Part shown: positions 1-8,780 of the stretch, piece by piece
Layout: every line of letters begins with the position of its first letter
Position numbering within the stretch: the first letter of the stretch is position 1
Assembly: GCA_003427395.1 (NCBI GenBank)
Contig: BFEA01000019.1
Location: forward strand, 1,210,025-1,231,688
DNA: 21,664 nucleotides
Reading direction: 5' to 3'
Origin: Chara braunii
Taxonomy: Eukaryota > Streptophyta > Charophyceae > Charales > Characeae
Notes under the pieces: generated by a model
The model's input: only the letters and a program-made list of their open reading frames with translations
Told to the model about the DNA's origin: nothing
Database searches by the model: none
Translations under genes and position numbers: made by a program

Positions 1-43
<43 letters not shown>
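1..43. repeat. (GA)n microsatellite
   Basis: The window opens in an uninterrupted AG dinucleotide run that is cut by the window edge, so its full length is unknown. Confidence 0.95.
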
Positions 44-47
<4 letters not shown>

Positions 48-146
48 CATGGGCCTCACTCCACTACTCACCACAAGAAATAGGGCAGTGTATCTTCTGA
101 AGGTTGAGCGGAAGATCCGATCTCATTTTGCTCATTTGGTGTCCAC

Positions 147-186
<40 letters not shown>
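147..186. repeat. (CT)n-(CA)n compound microsatellite
   Basis: A short CT run passes directly into about fifteen CA units. The overlapping reading frame is only a translation of the microsatellite. Confidence 0.95.
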
Positions 187-188
<2 letters not shown>

Positions 189-295
189 GGGAGGAGACCT
201 TGGAGAAATGGCAAGGGAGGAGGAGGTAGAGGTCGGCGATGGAGGAATTGGGCCCTACAGCCAGGGGCGTGTATTCAAAAGATTACATAGATCGG

Positions 296-519
296 TAGGG
301 GTAAACTGAAAACCAATTGGGCGCTTTGACAGTTGGCACGTACAGGGGTATGTTGAAAAGATGAACCTGTACACGGTAGGGGTATATCGCAAAAATGGTG
401 AGTCTAATTGACACAAAAGGTACTTTGCAAGGCCTTTTAATTGTAAGAAGGGTATTCCGCTCTACCCACAACTTTTAGGGGTATTTTGGCATATATCTCA
501 ACTTTGAGGGGTATAACAC
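296..519 (+). repeat. cluster of six AGGGGTAT-type motifs
   Basis: Six versions of a 12-14 bp motif of the form N-AGGGGTAT-N-T-N-G start near 296, 343, 377, 447, 476 and 506, all in the same orientation. Spacings are roughly 30-70 bp. No coding potential or terminal inverted repeat is visible. It may be a decayed tandem array or the subterminal region of an unrecognised transposon; I cannot tell which. Confidence 0.55.
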
Positions 520-548
520 AAATTTTCCCATTCCCCTCCCAATGAAAT

Positions 549-1058
549 AGCCAATCCGCGTCCTTACTATGGATACAATCATTGCAGGTGGTCGCTTCGG
601 CCACATGGTTGATTTCTAGAAGGATGGAGGTATCTGCGGTTTGTTCACGATGTCAGTGGGCCTGGGAAACTCCGGCTCACCTCTGGATACATTGTTCGAT
701 CTCAGTCAGATGTTGGCTGTGGTGGAGGAGACACTGGAAGGTATTTGCGGTAGCCACAGAAAGAATGGGGTTCGAATGGTCGTATTCATGGATTCTTACT
801 GGGAAGGCAACAAAGCTGAAGACACTTAGTAAGGGTTGGGGATATGTGGCACACACATGCAGAGTGGCAGTGATGAGTGTTCTGTGGCAAGCCAGGAATG
901 AAGCAGTATTTAGGAAAGACTCGTGGACGGAAGCACAGACCCAACAGACAATCAAAAGACGGATTAGACAGACAATTAGGGCAGATTGGGAAAGGAAAGG
1001 TAAACTATGGTTCAAGAATACATGGGCAATTGACAACCAGTTTGTTAAGATCTCTTAG
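549..1058 (+). pseudogene. LINE ORF2 C-terminal fragment (zf-RVT domain)
   Basis: An open frame continues upstream of the first start-like codon (582) to about 546, so the reading is a truncated protein rather than a gene with its own start. Near the N-terminus it shows C-x2-C, then a short stretch with E-T, then H-x4-C (C21, C24, H33, C38 counted from 582). This is the zf-RVT pattern found after the reverse transcriptase domain of plant LINE ORF2. A tryptophan- and arginine-rich C-terminal stretch follows, including a WQARNEAVF-type segment common at the end of these proteins. The frame stops at 1056-1058, and later fragments of coding look lie in other frames. It resembles the C-termini of copies A and B but is more diverged. 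I do not consider it a functional gene. Confidence 0.7.
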
Positions 1059-1604
1059 GATTCAAAAATGGAGATTGGCCCTGGCTAAGGTAGGCACGGA
1101 TCATAGGTACGAAGGATACACAGATAACAGATATCCGGTATAGGGCATCAATGAACTGTCATTTTCTGGAGGAACATGGCTATTCAGGGATTGGTTTTTG
1201 CGACCGAAAATTATGTCAAACCGAGGTTAGGTCTGTATGATGTACTTTTGGAATGGGGTTCCTTGGCTTTTCCGTCTTAGAAAGTTCTTAGGGAAGAGTT
1301 TTTGGGTGGACAAGTATGTAAAGAGATCATCAACCCCAGTGGTGGTCAACCGGGCTCTTGGATTGGGAAGTAAGGAGCCAGTTTATCTTGTGCTTCAAGC
1401 TTACCTTTGGAAAGCATAGCAGGAGGGGACGTTGGACCCGGTTTCCAACAGGTCTTTTATCTGAGATATTTTGAACAGTTGGATCAGGAGTCGAGCTGGG
1501 CTCATAAGCGAAACTGGCTGAGGCTGCCAGGATAACTCCGGGTTGAATTGTAAGGTCCCCGACCTCGTGTTTCGGTGGTTTTGCAATATAAATTTCAAGC
1601 TTTC

Positions 1605-1645
<41 letters not shown>
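549..1645 (+). mobile_element. LINE copy C, 3'-terminal fragment with poly(A)
   Basis: This is the 3' part of a non-LTR retrotransposon. It starts abruptly within the zf-RVT zinc-binding region, runs through the C-terminal part of ORF2 and a probable 3' UTR, and ends in 40 A residues (1606-1645). Such strong 5' truncation plus a poly(A) tail is typical of target-primed reverse transcription. At 1426-1454 the 3' region contains a stretch matching the head of the short retroposon S1 (GGACGTTGGACCC and onward). Either an S1 copy landed there or S1 shares ancestry with this LINE tail. No target-site duplication could be recognised next to the tail. Confidence 0.75.
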
Positions 1646-1646
<1 letters not shown>

Positions 1647-1900
1647 CCAATCCGGTCGAAAAAATCATCAGGGGCATGATTTTCACACCAGCAAAAAAAC
1701 AGCAATCCATAACATGCTATCCTCAAGCCAAACTCCAAAAAATCACAATCCAACCTAGTATTAGAGAAGCACCAACATTCCTCGAGAAAAGAAAGAGTGC
1801 CAAGCAGGAAAATGTATTGGACAACGGGCCCTACAAACGTCAGAGGCGAATCCCCACTACATCACGAAAAAGGCATTCCCACATGAGTATCAGCTTTAAC
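1646..1900. other. no recognisable feature (A-rich)
   Basis: A-rich sequence between the LINE C poly(A) tail and repeat R. Short open frames with basic residues cross it, but none shows a recognisable domain. Confidence 0.5.
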
Positions 1901-1917
1901 CCACCAGTACTTGGCCC
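1895..1917 (+). repeat. single-ended remnant resembling the M3 terminal repeat
   Basis: The segment reads TTTAACCCACCAGTACTTGG, close to the left terminus of element M3 at 15200 (TTAAACCACCAGTACTTGGG). No partner inverted terminus is visible nearby, so this may be a solo end or a chance match. Confidence 0.35.
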
Positions 1918-2048
1918 CGCTATCGACTGCGGAAAAAAATAGACTAGAAACGTTTCTAGTCTGATGAATTTGGCCTATCCTGTAGTGACCCGTACATTTC
2001 CTAAAATTGTGGTGTGTTAACGGATATGACTTTAGGAAGTACTCCATC
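1905..2048 (+). repeat. repeat R, copy 1 (uninterrupted)
   Basis: This matches the sequence on both sides of the T1 transposon near 17615-17655 and 18406-18496. Shared blocks include GATGAATTTGG, TGACCCGT, CTAAAATTGTG and GACTTTAGGAAG. It therefore acts as an empty-site relative of the T1-filled copy. It carries a perfect 22-bp palindrome. The second copy has an A tail, so R may itself be a retroposon. Its outer limits are not well fixed. Confidence 0.65.
1941..1962. repeat. perfect 22-bp palindrome in repeat R
   Basis: The sequence is AGACTAGAAAC followed by its exact reverse complement. The TA at 1957-1958 in its right half aligns with the TA target of T1 in the other R copy. Confidence 0.85.
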
Positions 2049-2148
2049 TGCCTCACTTTGATCTGCCTTGGATTTCGTTTTTTGGGGGGGGAGATCAAGT
2101 GAGCTTATCGTTCTTCGTCTGGGCGGGGATCAGAGTCACTTTGACCTT

Positions 2149-2218
2149 AGGATTGAATATGCTCCCCACGAATATATTGGAGCTTTTGTCCCAAAAAAAA
2201 AAANAAAAAGGATTGAAT
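2149..2218 (+). mobile_element. S1-b, 5'-truncated S1 retroposon with target-site duplication
   Basis: AGGATTGAAT occurs exactly at 2149-2158 and 2209-2218. Between the two lies only a short S1 fragment (GCTCCCCACGAATATATTGG and onward) followed by an A tract containing one N. A direct repeat, truncated body and A tail together are the hallmark of LINE-driven retroposition. This is the clearest evidence that S1 is a mobile retroposon. Confidence 0.8.
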
Positions 2219-2225
2219 CTGTGTC

Positions 2226-2356
2226 AAAAAAAAAAAAAAAAAAAAGGAAGTATTGCAGTGGTTGAACCACAATATACAACGAGGTCCACTGCTCCAGGTG
2301 ATCACTGTGCACTCAGTGACTGGCCTCTACAAAAAAAAAAACAAAAAAAAAAACAA
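2226..2356 (+). repeat. short sequence between two A tracts
   Basis: A20 at 2226-2245 is followed by about 85 bp and then a second A-rich tract at 2331-2355, just after GGCCTCTAC. That end resembles the LR end (AGCCTCTACAACAACC), so this could be a small retroposon related to LR. The match is short. Confidence 0.35.
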
Positions 2357-2960
2357 GGTCAAGCCGATGCAAGAGGAGTCCACGCCGTAACCATTCAGGT
2401 CCTACACACGAGCTCCAACTGCCAACACCAATGAATCTTGCCGCCACCTATGGCCAAGTACATTGCCAGCTACAAGAAATATGAACAACTCTCATGCCGT
2501 AAGGGCAGAACGCTGCAGTTACCAAATTTTGCTCATGCGTATCACGACAACCATCAATACAAAACGAAATTCAAATCGTCGGAGAAAAGTCAATGGCGAA
2601 ACCACTCAACAGCCTCCACGTGATGGAACCTTCTCCGTTTTCCGGCCCCCCGCACGCTCCCATGAATTTGTTTCTTCTTCTTCTTCTTCTTTTTAAACAG
2701 CCCCACGAATCTCGCTGTGAAAGATAGTCAAACACAATGATACGTCGGGCGCGCTCTCTCGTTTAATGGCGCGCTGTGAACATTTCGGTATGTGCGCCCC
2801 TCTGCACACTTTCCCGCCCTCGATAGTGGAGAAACAACTTTACACCCGTCCGTTTTGGCTGAAATACCCCCCCGCGTTATCACAACCGCGTGTGCATCAA
2901 GACACGTCTAAAGCGACAAAAAAAAAGCGGACACTGCACATCGTGGAGCCCTTCCTTCCA
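2357..2960. other. no recognised gene; possibly non-repeat DNA
   Basis: About 600 bp without a match to any repeat in this window. It holds a CACGTG at 2617-2622 (G-box core, which also occurs by chance), a (TTC)n run at 2671-2694 and a GCGCGC-containing stretch near 2750. Short open frames cross it on the + strand without recognisable domains. It is the best candidate here for low-copy host DNA, but nothing proves that. Confidence 0.35.
2671..2694. repeat. (TTC)n microsatellite
   Basis: About seven TTC units followed by T4. Confidence 0.9.
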
Positions 2961-2973
2961 CGATCTGTTTGAG

Positions 2974-3028
2974 GAATAATAATAGTAATAATAATAAAAA
3001 AAAAATAAAAAAAAAATAAAAAATAAAG
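2974..3028. repeat. A-rich (AAT)n / (A)nT tract
   Basis: AAT units grade into long A runs broken by single T. It lies immediately upstream of S1-c, so it is probably the tail of a different, unrecognised element or an internally generated microsatellite. Confidence 0.8.
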
Positions 3029-3030
3029 AG

Positions 3031-3117
3031 TGTGATGCTCCCCACCAATAAATTGGAACCATCTTCTTCGGAGCCCTATTCATGGAGGCTGCTCTTATCA
3101 CCTCCACGAATAGGTTC
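3031..3117 (+). mobile_element. S1-c, partial S1 copy without the T-arm hairpin
   Basis: It begins TGATGCTCCCCACC and continues through the S1 second half. The 3' part GCTGCTCTTATCACCTCCAC matches S1-e at 7967 (ACTGCTCCTATCACCTTCCC). The leading hairpin is missing, so the copy is 5'-truncated. No A tail follows. Confidence 0.6.
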
Positions 3118-3248
3118 CTTCAAACGTTTTACAAACGTCGGACCCTCGGGAACAACAAATTTTGACGAGTTTTTGAGTTTTCGGCCAAAAAGCTCGATTT
3201 AAACACTCTAGAGCTGTTCAGGAATCTATGGACATCTTTTTCAGAAGA

Positions 3249-3437
3249 GAAAACTAGGGCGCGATCATGGTTTCAGTTTGAAAATATGTTCGAGTCGCAA
3301 TTTCGTGAAAGTTGTGTCAAACCGAGGAAAAATGTTAATGTATACAAACCAGCTTTAGGGTCGGGTGGGCATACGTTGTATTCGAGGATGCTTGAACTGG
3401 ATTTAAAACTGAAATCGTGACTACACCCTAGATAACC
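3249..3437. mobile_element. M2-a, foldback (MITE-like) element
   Basis: The left end (GAAAACTAGGGCGCGATCAT and on to about 3295) pairs as an imperfect inverted repeat of about 46 bp with the right end. Read in reverse complement the right end is GGGTTATCTAGGGTGTAGTC. The element is about 190 bp and non-coding. It is related to M2-b at 15739 over the internal part (TGTATAC, then CGGGTGGG/CGGTGGGG) and the right end (CGTGACT). TTTTCA occurs at both edges (3238 and 3439) but may belong to the repeat itself, so the target duplication is unresolved. Confidence 0.65.
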
Positions 3438-3453
3438 CTTTTCAAAATTTTAC

Positions 3454-3690
3454 TGTGGCGCTGGTAGCGTGCGCTTGGCGGGGCGCTGGTCATCCATCGG
3501 TGGCGAGGCACTGGTTGTGCGCTGGTAATGGGGCGCTGGTGGTTCGAAGGTGGCGAGGCGTTGGCTCCCTGACAGGAGCGAGGTGCTGGGTGCTCGCGGA
3601 CGGCGAGGCGCTGACTATGGTTAAGCAGCGAGACGCTCGCGACTGGCGGATGGCGTGGTGTTGGCTTCATGCGCGTGGCATGGTGATGAC
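3454..3690 (+). repeat. degenerate GGCGAGGCGCTGG minisatellite
   Basis: About eight units of 22-28 bp, each starting with a variant of GGCGAGGCGCTGG (for example GGCGGGGCGCTGG, GGCGAGGCACTGG, GGCGAGGCGTTGG). The tract is markedly more GC-rich than its surroundings. Open frames on both strands are translations of this repeat, not genes. Confidence 0.75.
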
Positions 3691-4119
3691 AGTTAGTGCG
3701 TGGGGATGCGTTGGCATGAGGATGTTGTGAGGGGATAGAAGGATCTGGCGATAAACGTACTCGTGGCATCTAGAGGCACTTGGCCAATCCACGTCACAGG
3801 CTGAAATGGTGGCTGGCCTGAGGCATTGTGGAAAAGGGAGAATAGTGATGGAAGTTGCTATTTGTCAATTTCCCCTGTGTTTTCCACGTCAAGTATCCCA
3901 TAGCCAATCCCCTTATAGAGGTTGGAGCGCTCGAGCGAGTTGGCGAAAGTCAACGTCGATGGAAGAAAGTGGAGTCAGCCCCGTGAAACCAAAGAGTGGA
4001 AACCGTTGGACCAGCTTGGAGCATCATCACAACAGGAGGATCGTCGGCGAGATCGTCATCAAGGGAGCTCTTCTTCATTCTTATGTTTTTTTGTTGTTTT
4101 TTCTCTTGTGCAGATTTTT
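3691..4119. other. no recognisable feature
   Basis: Mixed-composition DNA between the minisatellite and the ATC-rich tract. No repeat seen elsewhere in the window and no convincing coding region. Confidence 0.45.
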
Positions 4120-4412
4120 TCATCAACAGTGTTGGTTTATCATCAACATTGCCACTGGTTGTCTTCACATATCAAAGTTGCTCGTCGTTTACGTCGCAGG
4201 TCGCTATCTACAATTCACTGGTGACGGTGGTCATCATCACCATTTCACTTCCTTATCTTCTTCATGATCATCATTCAGACTTCTCCGTCAAAATCATTAT
4301 CATCATCATCTTCTATTTTCATTATAGCAATAGTGAGTTGTCAATCTTCCACACGGGTACCAATAGGGCATCGAAAGTCAAACGTTCCTGACTTATTTCT
4401 TGCCAATTTTAT

Positions 4413-4475
<63 letters not shown>

Positions 4476-4510
4476 TACCAATTTGAATCTTTATCATCAT
4501 CATCATCATC
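4120..4510. repeat. ATC-rich cryptically simple region with (TCA)n core
   Basis: ATC/TCA triplets recur throughout. A pure run of about 20 units occupies 4414-4475 and a shorter one lies near 4493-4509. Several overlapping frames encode Ser-, His- or Ile-rich strings and reflect only the repeat. Confidence 0.9.
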
Positions 4511-5182
4511 GTGGTTTCTTTATTCATTTTTTTATTAATCAGTATTTATTTATGTGCTGGTGGTTATATTTTTTCGCCCACATAGGTTATGGTCTAGTTG
4601 GTAGGTAGGTCGGTCAGGAAGGAAGCGCTACTCCACAGGGGTAACACAAGGAGGGAGGTGATTGCCCTCTAGGGAGTAGACGCAAATAATGGAGCTGACC
4701 TGGGCTGGGTCTAGGAAATATGTATGGGGGCGCATTATCTCCTGCTGGAGACAGACTAGGTCAGAGTGTTAGATTTGAGGTACACCTTTTGGGGAATTGG
4801 TTACTTCAAGACAAAAGGGAATGGGGATGTTATCGTTCTCGTTGGGGCTCATAGGAACTTCATGCTGATAGCGGGGTTCAAATCAGCGGAGGCACTAAGA
4901 GGAAAGGAGGAGAAGAGAAAACTAAGGGAGAGGACGATAGTATGTGCATGAAGGGGAGCAGTGGAGAGGAATAGTCATGAGAATCATCATCATTATCCAT
5001 CATTTTTGTAATCATCTGAGGGTACTCATCAAATTTCATTATCAGAAATATTTTTTTATCAGGATTCCGATATTATCAGATTCTAGATTTTTAGTTGGCA
5101 TTCTAGCTTAGCTAATTTCCTAATTGAGCCGTTTTGTGTAATGACCAGGTTGAGTTGGCACCAAAACGACGCTAGTCGGCGC
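4511..5182. other. no recognised gene
   Basis: Contains scattered ATC triplets near 4985-5000 and a stretch at 4600-4770 rich in GGGAGG- and GCGCTAC-like words that vaguely recalls repeat F. Nothing firm can be named. Confidence 0.4.
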
Positions 5183-5375
5183 TGGGGCAGTGCCTTGTAA
5201 CTTGCTTGAGTAGGAGCTTAAGGCTTTGTATAGAGGTCTGGGATTGCCGAGGGAGGAAGGCAATCTGCAAACTTGACTAATGGCTACAATCTGGCCCGAT
5301 GATGGTCGGAGCTAGGGTGGGTAGCGCTACCCTGTAACCAAGCCAGATTCGGGTGTGAGACCGGGAAGAGGCCTG
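5183..5375 (+). repeat. repeat F, copy A
   Basis: Homologous to 8027-8222. Shared ordered blocks are GGGGCA-TGCC-TGTAAC, TAGAG-TCTGGG, CCGAGGG, AATGGCTAC / ATTGGCTAC, GGTAGCGCT-CCCTGTAACC and a final GAGACC. The block ending in CCTGTAACC appears near both ends of the unit, so the repeat has an internal direct repeat. It has no coding capacity and the class is unknown. Confidence 0.7.
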
Positions 5376-5640
5376 ATTGGTGCACAATACAGGTTCAGTT
5401 GTGATTGGTTAGTTGGAATGGATATAAGAAATTAGGGATAGGATATATTTAAGTGTTGAGTAAACAATCATCCCAAGTTCGCAATTGGTTGGAATTCGGG
5501 ATCGCCCGAAAGTGCAAACACTGGGGGCGACGGAGGGACCATAGTAGTGATTGATGCCAGACATCACAAAGGGTCCTATGGAGAACACAAATTTGATTGA
5601 TCATTCACATTCTAATTAGTCACCATCTATCTCTATTTCA
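5376..5640. other. no recognisable feature
   Basis: Sequence between repeat F and the AATCATCC array. No repeat match and no convincing coding region. Confidence 0.4.
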
Positions 5641-5756
5641 TGACCTCAATTAACCACTCTATCATCCTGAATCATCCTGAATCATCATAAGTCACCCTAA
5701 ATGATCCTCAATCATTCCAAATCATTATCAATGATCGCCAATCATCAATGTATTTC
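5641..5756 (+). repeat. degenerate AATCATCC(TG) tandem array
   Basis: About ten units of 9-14 bp built on AATCATCCTG, with two nearly exact neighbours at the start and decay toward the right. It has similar base usage to the ATC-rich tract at 4.1-4.5 kb. Confidence 0.75.
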
Positions 5757-5763
5757 CATTATA

Positions 5764-5855
5764 AAGGACGTTGGGCCCGATTCCCAGCACGTGCTGCTCC
5801 CCACGAATAGATAGGAATATTTTTTTCTTAAAAAAAGAAGAAAAAAAAAAAAGTT
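5764..5855 (+). mobile_element. S1-d retroposon with A-rich tail
   Basis: The head GGACGTTGGGCCCGATTCCC gives the hairpin GTTGGG-CCCGATT-CCCAGC (one T-G wobble). CACGTGCTGCTCCCCACG, GAATAGAT and an A/T-rich tail (about 5820-5852) follow. This belongs to the CACGTG subfamily shared with S1-g. Confidence 0.75.
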
Positions 5856-6016
5856 TTTTTAATTTTATTTTTAAGTGTTACTTAGTTGGTTCAAGAATCT
5901 GATGTACCTGTGAGGTTGTGCATGGTTGGTTGTCTAGGTTAGACAATTCCAGAATGATGTTGGCTGAACAATGGATAATAGATTTTATTCTTGGTATTGA
6001 CAAACCCTGACAACCA

Positions 6017-6298
6017 ATGGCACTAGAACAAATAAGAAGATTGATGCCAAAAACTCCTTTTGAGATTCATCCTCTCACTTGGATGGAAGATAAATTCTGG
6101 AATATTCCCCGCCCGAGTGCACATTCAAAGTTAGAAGGAGAGAGAGGTGCAACTCGAGTAGATTTTCTCCTAGATAACTTAATATGGGTTTACCTACTAA
6201 AAATATGGCGTAAATTGCCCTTATCAAATAGATCCTTTCCTGCACGTTTTGAAGAAATCTTGAGGCAACCTTTATTTTGGGAACAAATGGATAATTGA
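6017..6298 (+). pseudogene. LINE A ORF2 fragment after the RT thumb
   Basis: The frame opens with ALEQIRR and includes HPLTWMEDKFW, aligning with ALEQITC and HPLLWLEDKYC on the minus strand at about 11255-11190. Both later share RKLPLS/RELSPP and RQPLF. The upstream frame continues to 5955 apart from one stop, so 6017 is not a true start. This part follows the RT domain in ORF2 and has no independent catalytic role that I can name. Confidence 0.7.
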
Positions 6299-6777
6299 TG
6301 TAAATGGTTGTGTTTACAATAGCTTTCGACCTCCCTGGTCTCAATGGGTGGAAAAAAGGTAGTACGGGTCAAAGATATTTGGGATCAGAAAAAAGAGGAT
6401 GGATAACAACTGCTCAACTTAAGAAAACAATTTCATATGGCCATAGACTAGCCCAAAACTTGGACCAGATCATTTTTTTTATTCCCCTAGGATGGATGAG
6501 GGAGTTAAAAAAAGGAGTAAGGTTTCAGAAAGAAGATTGAGTAATGGTTGTGAATGACCCACAATGTTGGCAGGTGGGTCAAATAGTGAGTCTGCTAGAA
6601 GAAGGAACTTTGGTCGTTTTTTTCATAATAACTACAAATCACTTTCTCAACCCTTCATCGGCCAATTAAGTTAAGTTTTTTTACTTCAAGGAAATCTGCA
6701 TCATTAAATTTATTTTCATTTCTTCAAGTAAATGCTGGAGAGTTTTTCATCTACAATATCCGATTCCGGATCTTCCT

Positions 6778-7440
6778 TTGGACCTAGTTGGATGGGTATG
6801 GCAAGCCAGGAAGAAAGGTAAGCCACACACCTTGCAATCCCTTTCAGTTAAGGCAGTGTATCGTTTGTTGAGACCGAGAGTGGATGTGTCTTCCATAATA
6901 AGGGATCGCTGGGTTAAACATATAAATATTGATACGCAAAAAATCCAAAATTTAAAATTCTTCAATAAGCTAAAACAGAGACCAGCCGAATTCTCCTCTC
7001 TGCAGTGGCAAATACTTTATAGATGTTTGCCCACTAATGACTAGTTGATAAATCATACCACTTTAAAACAACGGGGTCTGACACTTCCATGGTGTAAATA
7101 ATGTTTATCAGTCTTCCCTAACAAAGAGATCAAGGAGACAATTGAGCATGTGTTCATGCAATATCTGGGTACGGTATTACTATGGACAAGATGAGACTGT
7201 GTGTGGAAAGGATTAATGGGTACTGATTGGCCATGGGATTGGAGAATCATTCTTTTGGGTCATTGGGAACAGAATGAGATACGAGTTTCAGAATTTCAAA
7301 AAAAAAATAATGAAATTGGCCGAAAAGCTATTCTGTGGGTGTTATGGTACAAAAGGTGTGTCCATGAAACGGAGGAAGTGAGGTTGGAAGGAACAAAAAT
7401 TGCTGACCTTATTGTTTAATTTGTACAAACGGAAATATGA
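6778..7440 (+). pseudogene. LINE A zf-RVT and C-terminal fragment
   Basis: The first frame (6778-7044) ends in SLQWQILYRCLPTND, matching SLQWQILHQCLPTNN in copy B. After a stop the reading continues with LPWCK and ETIEHVFMQ, matching LPWCSRC and ETIEHIFLQC. At least one zinc ligand is lost and two stops lie in the finger. The last frame (7201-7419) holds WPWDWRIILLGH and AILWVLWYKRCV. Copy B has PWDWHAILTGY and TIMWVIWWQRCV in the same order. The whole is a dead remnant. Confidence 0.75.
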
Positions 7441-7560
7441 GCGCGTTGGATAGTTCTCCATACTAAGCTACAACATTTTCATCACAAGAAGGATATCCTA
7501 AGTAGTATTCAAAAATTCAATCTAGACTGGCTTGGGGGAGTTGAAGGAGGAAGTTAGGGA

Positions 7561-7879
7561 AAAGTGAAATGGATAGGAGGGGAAGAGCAGGAGGAACCTC
7601 TAAAGCGGGACTTCCACCTCATCTTCAGGGACTGATTCTCACTCCAACGAGGAGTTACTCTCATATCTCCATAATGTTTTGTTGATCTCTTTCCTCCCTC
7701 AGAATTGGCGATGGTTGATATTCAACGGTATGTTGTGGGAGTTAGTTAAAGTTCTGTTTCTATTTTTGGAATGCTGCTGGGTAGATCTGCTAGATTGATT
7801 CACTGTATCTAGCGGCTCAAAATGGGCTAAAGAGGCAGAATTCTACTTTCAAAATCATAATTTTGCTCATAATTATGTA
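7561..7879. other. probable LINE A 3' flank / UTR, no gene
   Basis: Mixed sequence after the last recognisable ORF2 residues. It may include the LINE A 3' UTR, but no poly(A) marks the boundary. Confidence 0.4.
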
Positions 7880-8026
7880 AGGGACGTTGGACCCGTTTTC
7901 TAGCAGGTGCAGCTCCCCACTAATAGATGGAGCGGCCTATCATAGGTCTACTAGGGGGGACTGCTCCTATCACCTTCCCTAATAGATCTATATTCACCTT
8001 AAAAAAATAAAAAATAAAAAATAAAA
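7880..8026 (+). mobile_element. S1-e, long S1 copy with (AAAAAT)n tail
   Basis: Head AAGGGACGTTGGACCC with hairpin GTTGGA-CCCGTTT-TCTAGC, fully paired if two G-T wobbles are allowed. The second hairpin GCTCC-12 nt-GGAGC follows. The body then runs through CTGCTCCTATCACCTTCCC and ends in a tail of A runs broken by T. Among the least truncated copies in the window; its body is about 120 bp. Repeat F begins directly after the tail. Confidence 0.8.
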
Positions 8027-8222
8027 AGGGGCATTGCCCTGTAACCTGTACACAGGTGCTAGTAGAGGCCTTGTAGACAATGTAGAGAGATCTGGGGAGT
8101 ACCGAGGGTGGTGAAAGGTAATCCAGTATCTGGCCATTGGCTACTTCCAGGTTAACGATGGTTGGAACTGGGCCAGGTAGCGCTGCCCTGTAACCTAGCT
8201 TGATTGGGGTTATGAGACCCGT
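8027..8222 (+). repeat. repeat F, copy B
   Basis: Second copy of the unit at 5183, with the blocks in the same order and similar spacing. It sits directly after the S1-e tail, so the two may have moved together or S1-e inserted at its edge. Confidence 0.7.
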
Positions 8223-8350
8223 ATATGAAAGTAACGATAACATAGTTAGGTTTGGATTAGGTTGGGGTGATAGGGTTACCTGGAGTTAGAAGTTGGATAG
8301 AAGTAGAGTTATGATCTGGCCACGCTTCCCTCATCAATCCCATCGTAGTT

Positions 8351-8432
8351 AGTTTTTTTTTTTTTTTTATAATAAAGCTCCATCTATTGGTGGGGAGCGT
8401 CACCTGCTGGAAAGCGGGTCCAGCGTCCCTTA
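8351..8432 (-). mobile_element. S1-f retroposon, inverted, with poly(T)
   Basis: On the minus strand it reads AAGGGACGCTGGACCC with hairpin GCTGGA-CCCGCTT-TCCAGC and second hairpin GCTCC-12 nt-GGAGC. A short AT stretch and an A16-18 tail follow (poly(T) on + at about 8353-8368). It shares GTAAGGGACG at its start with S1-e, which helps fix the family's 5' boundary. Confidence 0.85.
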
Positions 8433-8607
8433 CAACAGAAAAATTCCCATGAGAAATGAAAGTTGAAAAAACATTCAATAAAAAACAAATCCTTCATATT
8501 GATAAATTATAATTCCAATGTTCGTCCAATTCTAAAATTTTCAGTTTTATTTGACAAGTTTCAGTCTAAATATGAGTTTTCCCTTACAACTACATCTATT
8601 TGTTCAA

Positions 8608-8780
8608 GATGGAATGAAAGTCTGGATGAGTTTATGAAAATTTTTAATTAAATATTCATTCTATTACAACAAATATCTTCTAATTTAGATTGGATTAACC
8701 TATTTATGATTGAAAATCCTTACTTAGAATGTCAGTCCAATTAAAATATTTCATGAACTCATCCATACTTTCATTCCATC
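8608..8780. repeat. 42-bp inverted repeat (foldback) in AT-rich DNA
   Basis: GATGGAATGAAAGTCTGGAT onward (8608-8649) is inverted at 8739-8780 with about 38 of 42 positions matching and an 89-bp spacer. Weak similarity seems to continue inward (TTCATTCTA versus ACATTCTAAG). It could be a miniature inverted-repeat element or an old inverted duplication. A partial third match to GGAATGAAAG occurs at 8821. Confidence 0.75.

Larger units (their letters stand above)
5915..7560 (+). mobile_element. LINE copy A, degraded 3' half of ORF2
   Basis: This is a second copy of the same LINE family as copy B (minus strand). It is colinear with B over four blocks: the segment ending in QWII (about 5917-6000); MALEQIRR to REPLFW-like residues (6017-6298); the GWMRELKKG block (about 6480-6660); and the SLQWQILYRCLPTND zf-RVT entrance onward (6778-7440). 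Frames change repeatedly and stops interrupt the reading (for example near 6009 and 7041). The 5' end lies inside the RT thumb region. No poly(A) is visible at the 3' side, so the exact end is uncertain; the coding resemblance fades near 7440-7560. Confidence 0.75.

Noticed and set aside
582-1058. Possible host gene of 158 codons
   Set aside because: The frame is open upstream of the start, carries a zf-RVT finger and ends before a poly(A) tail; it is a LINE remnant.
3428-3769. Open frames of 113 and 91 codons on opposite strands
   Set aside because: Both are translations of the GGCGAGGCGCTGG minisatellite; GC-rich repeats lack stops in several frames.
3806-4608. Overlapping + frames of 100-153 codons
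   Set aside because: Dominated by ATC/TCA microsatellite (runs of Ser, His or Ile); no domain.
5641-5756. CRISPR-like array
   Set aside because: Units are 9-14 bp with no unique spacers; simple tandem decay in a eukaryotic context.
1426-8432. Hammerhead-type ribozyme (retrozyme) in S1
   Set aside because: Two hairpins are present but no CTGATGA and GAAA core was found.
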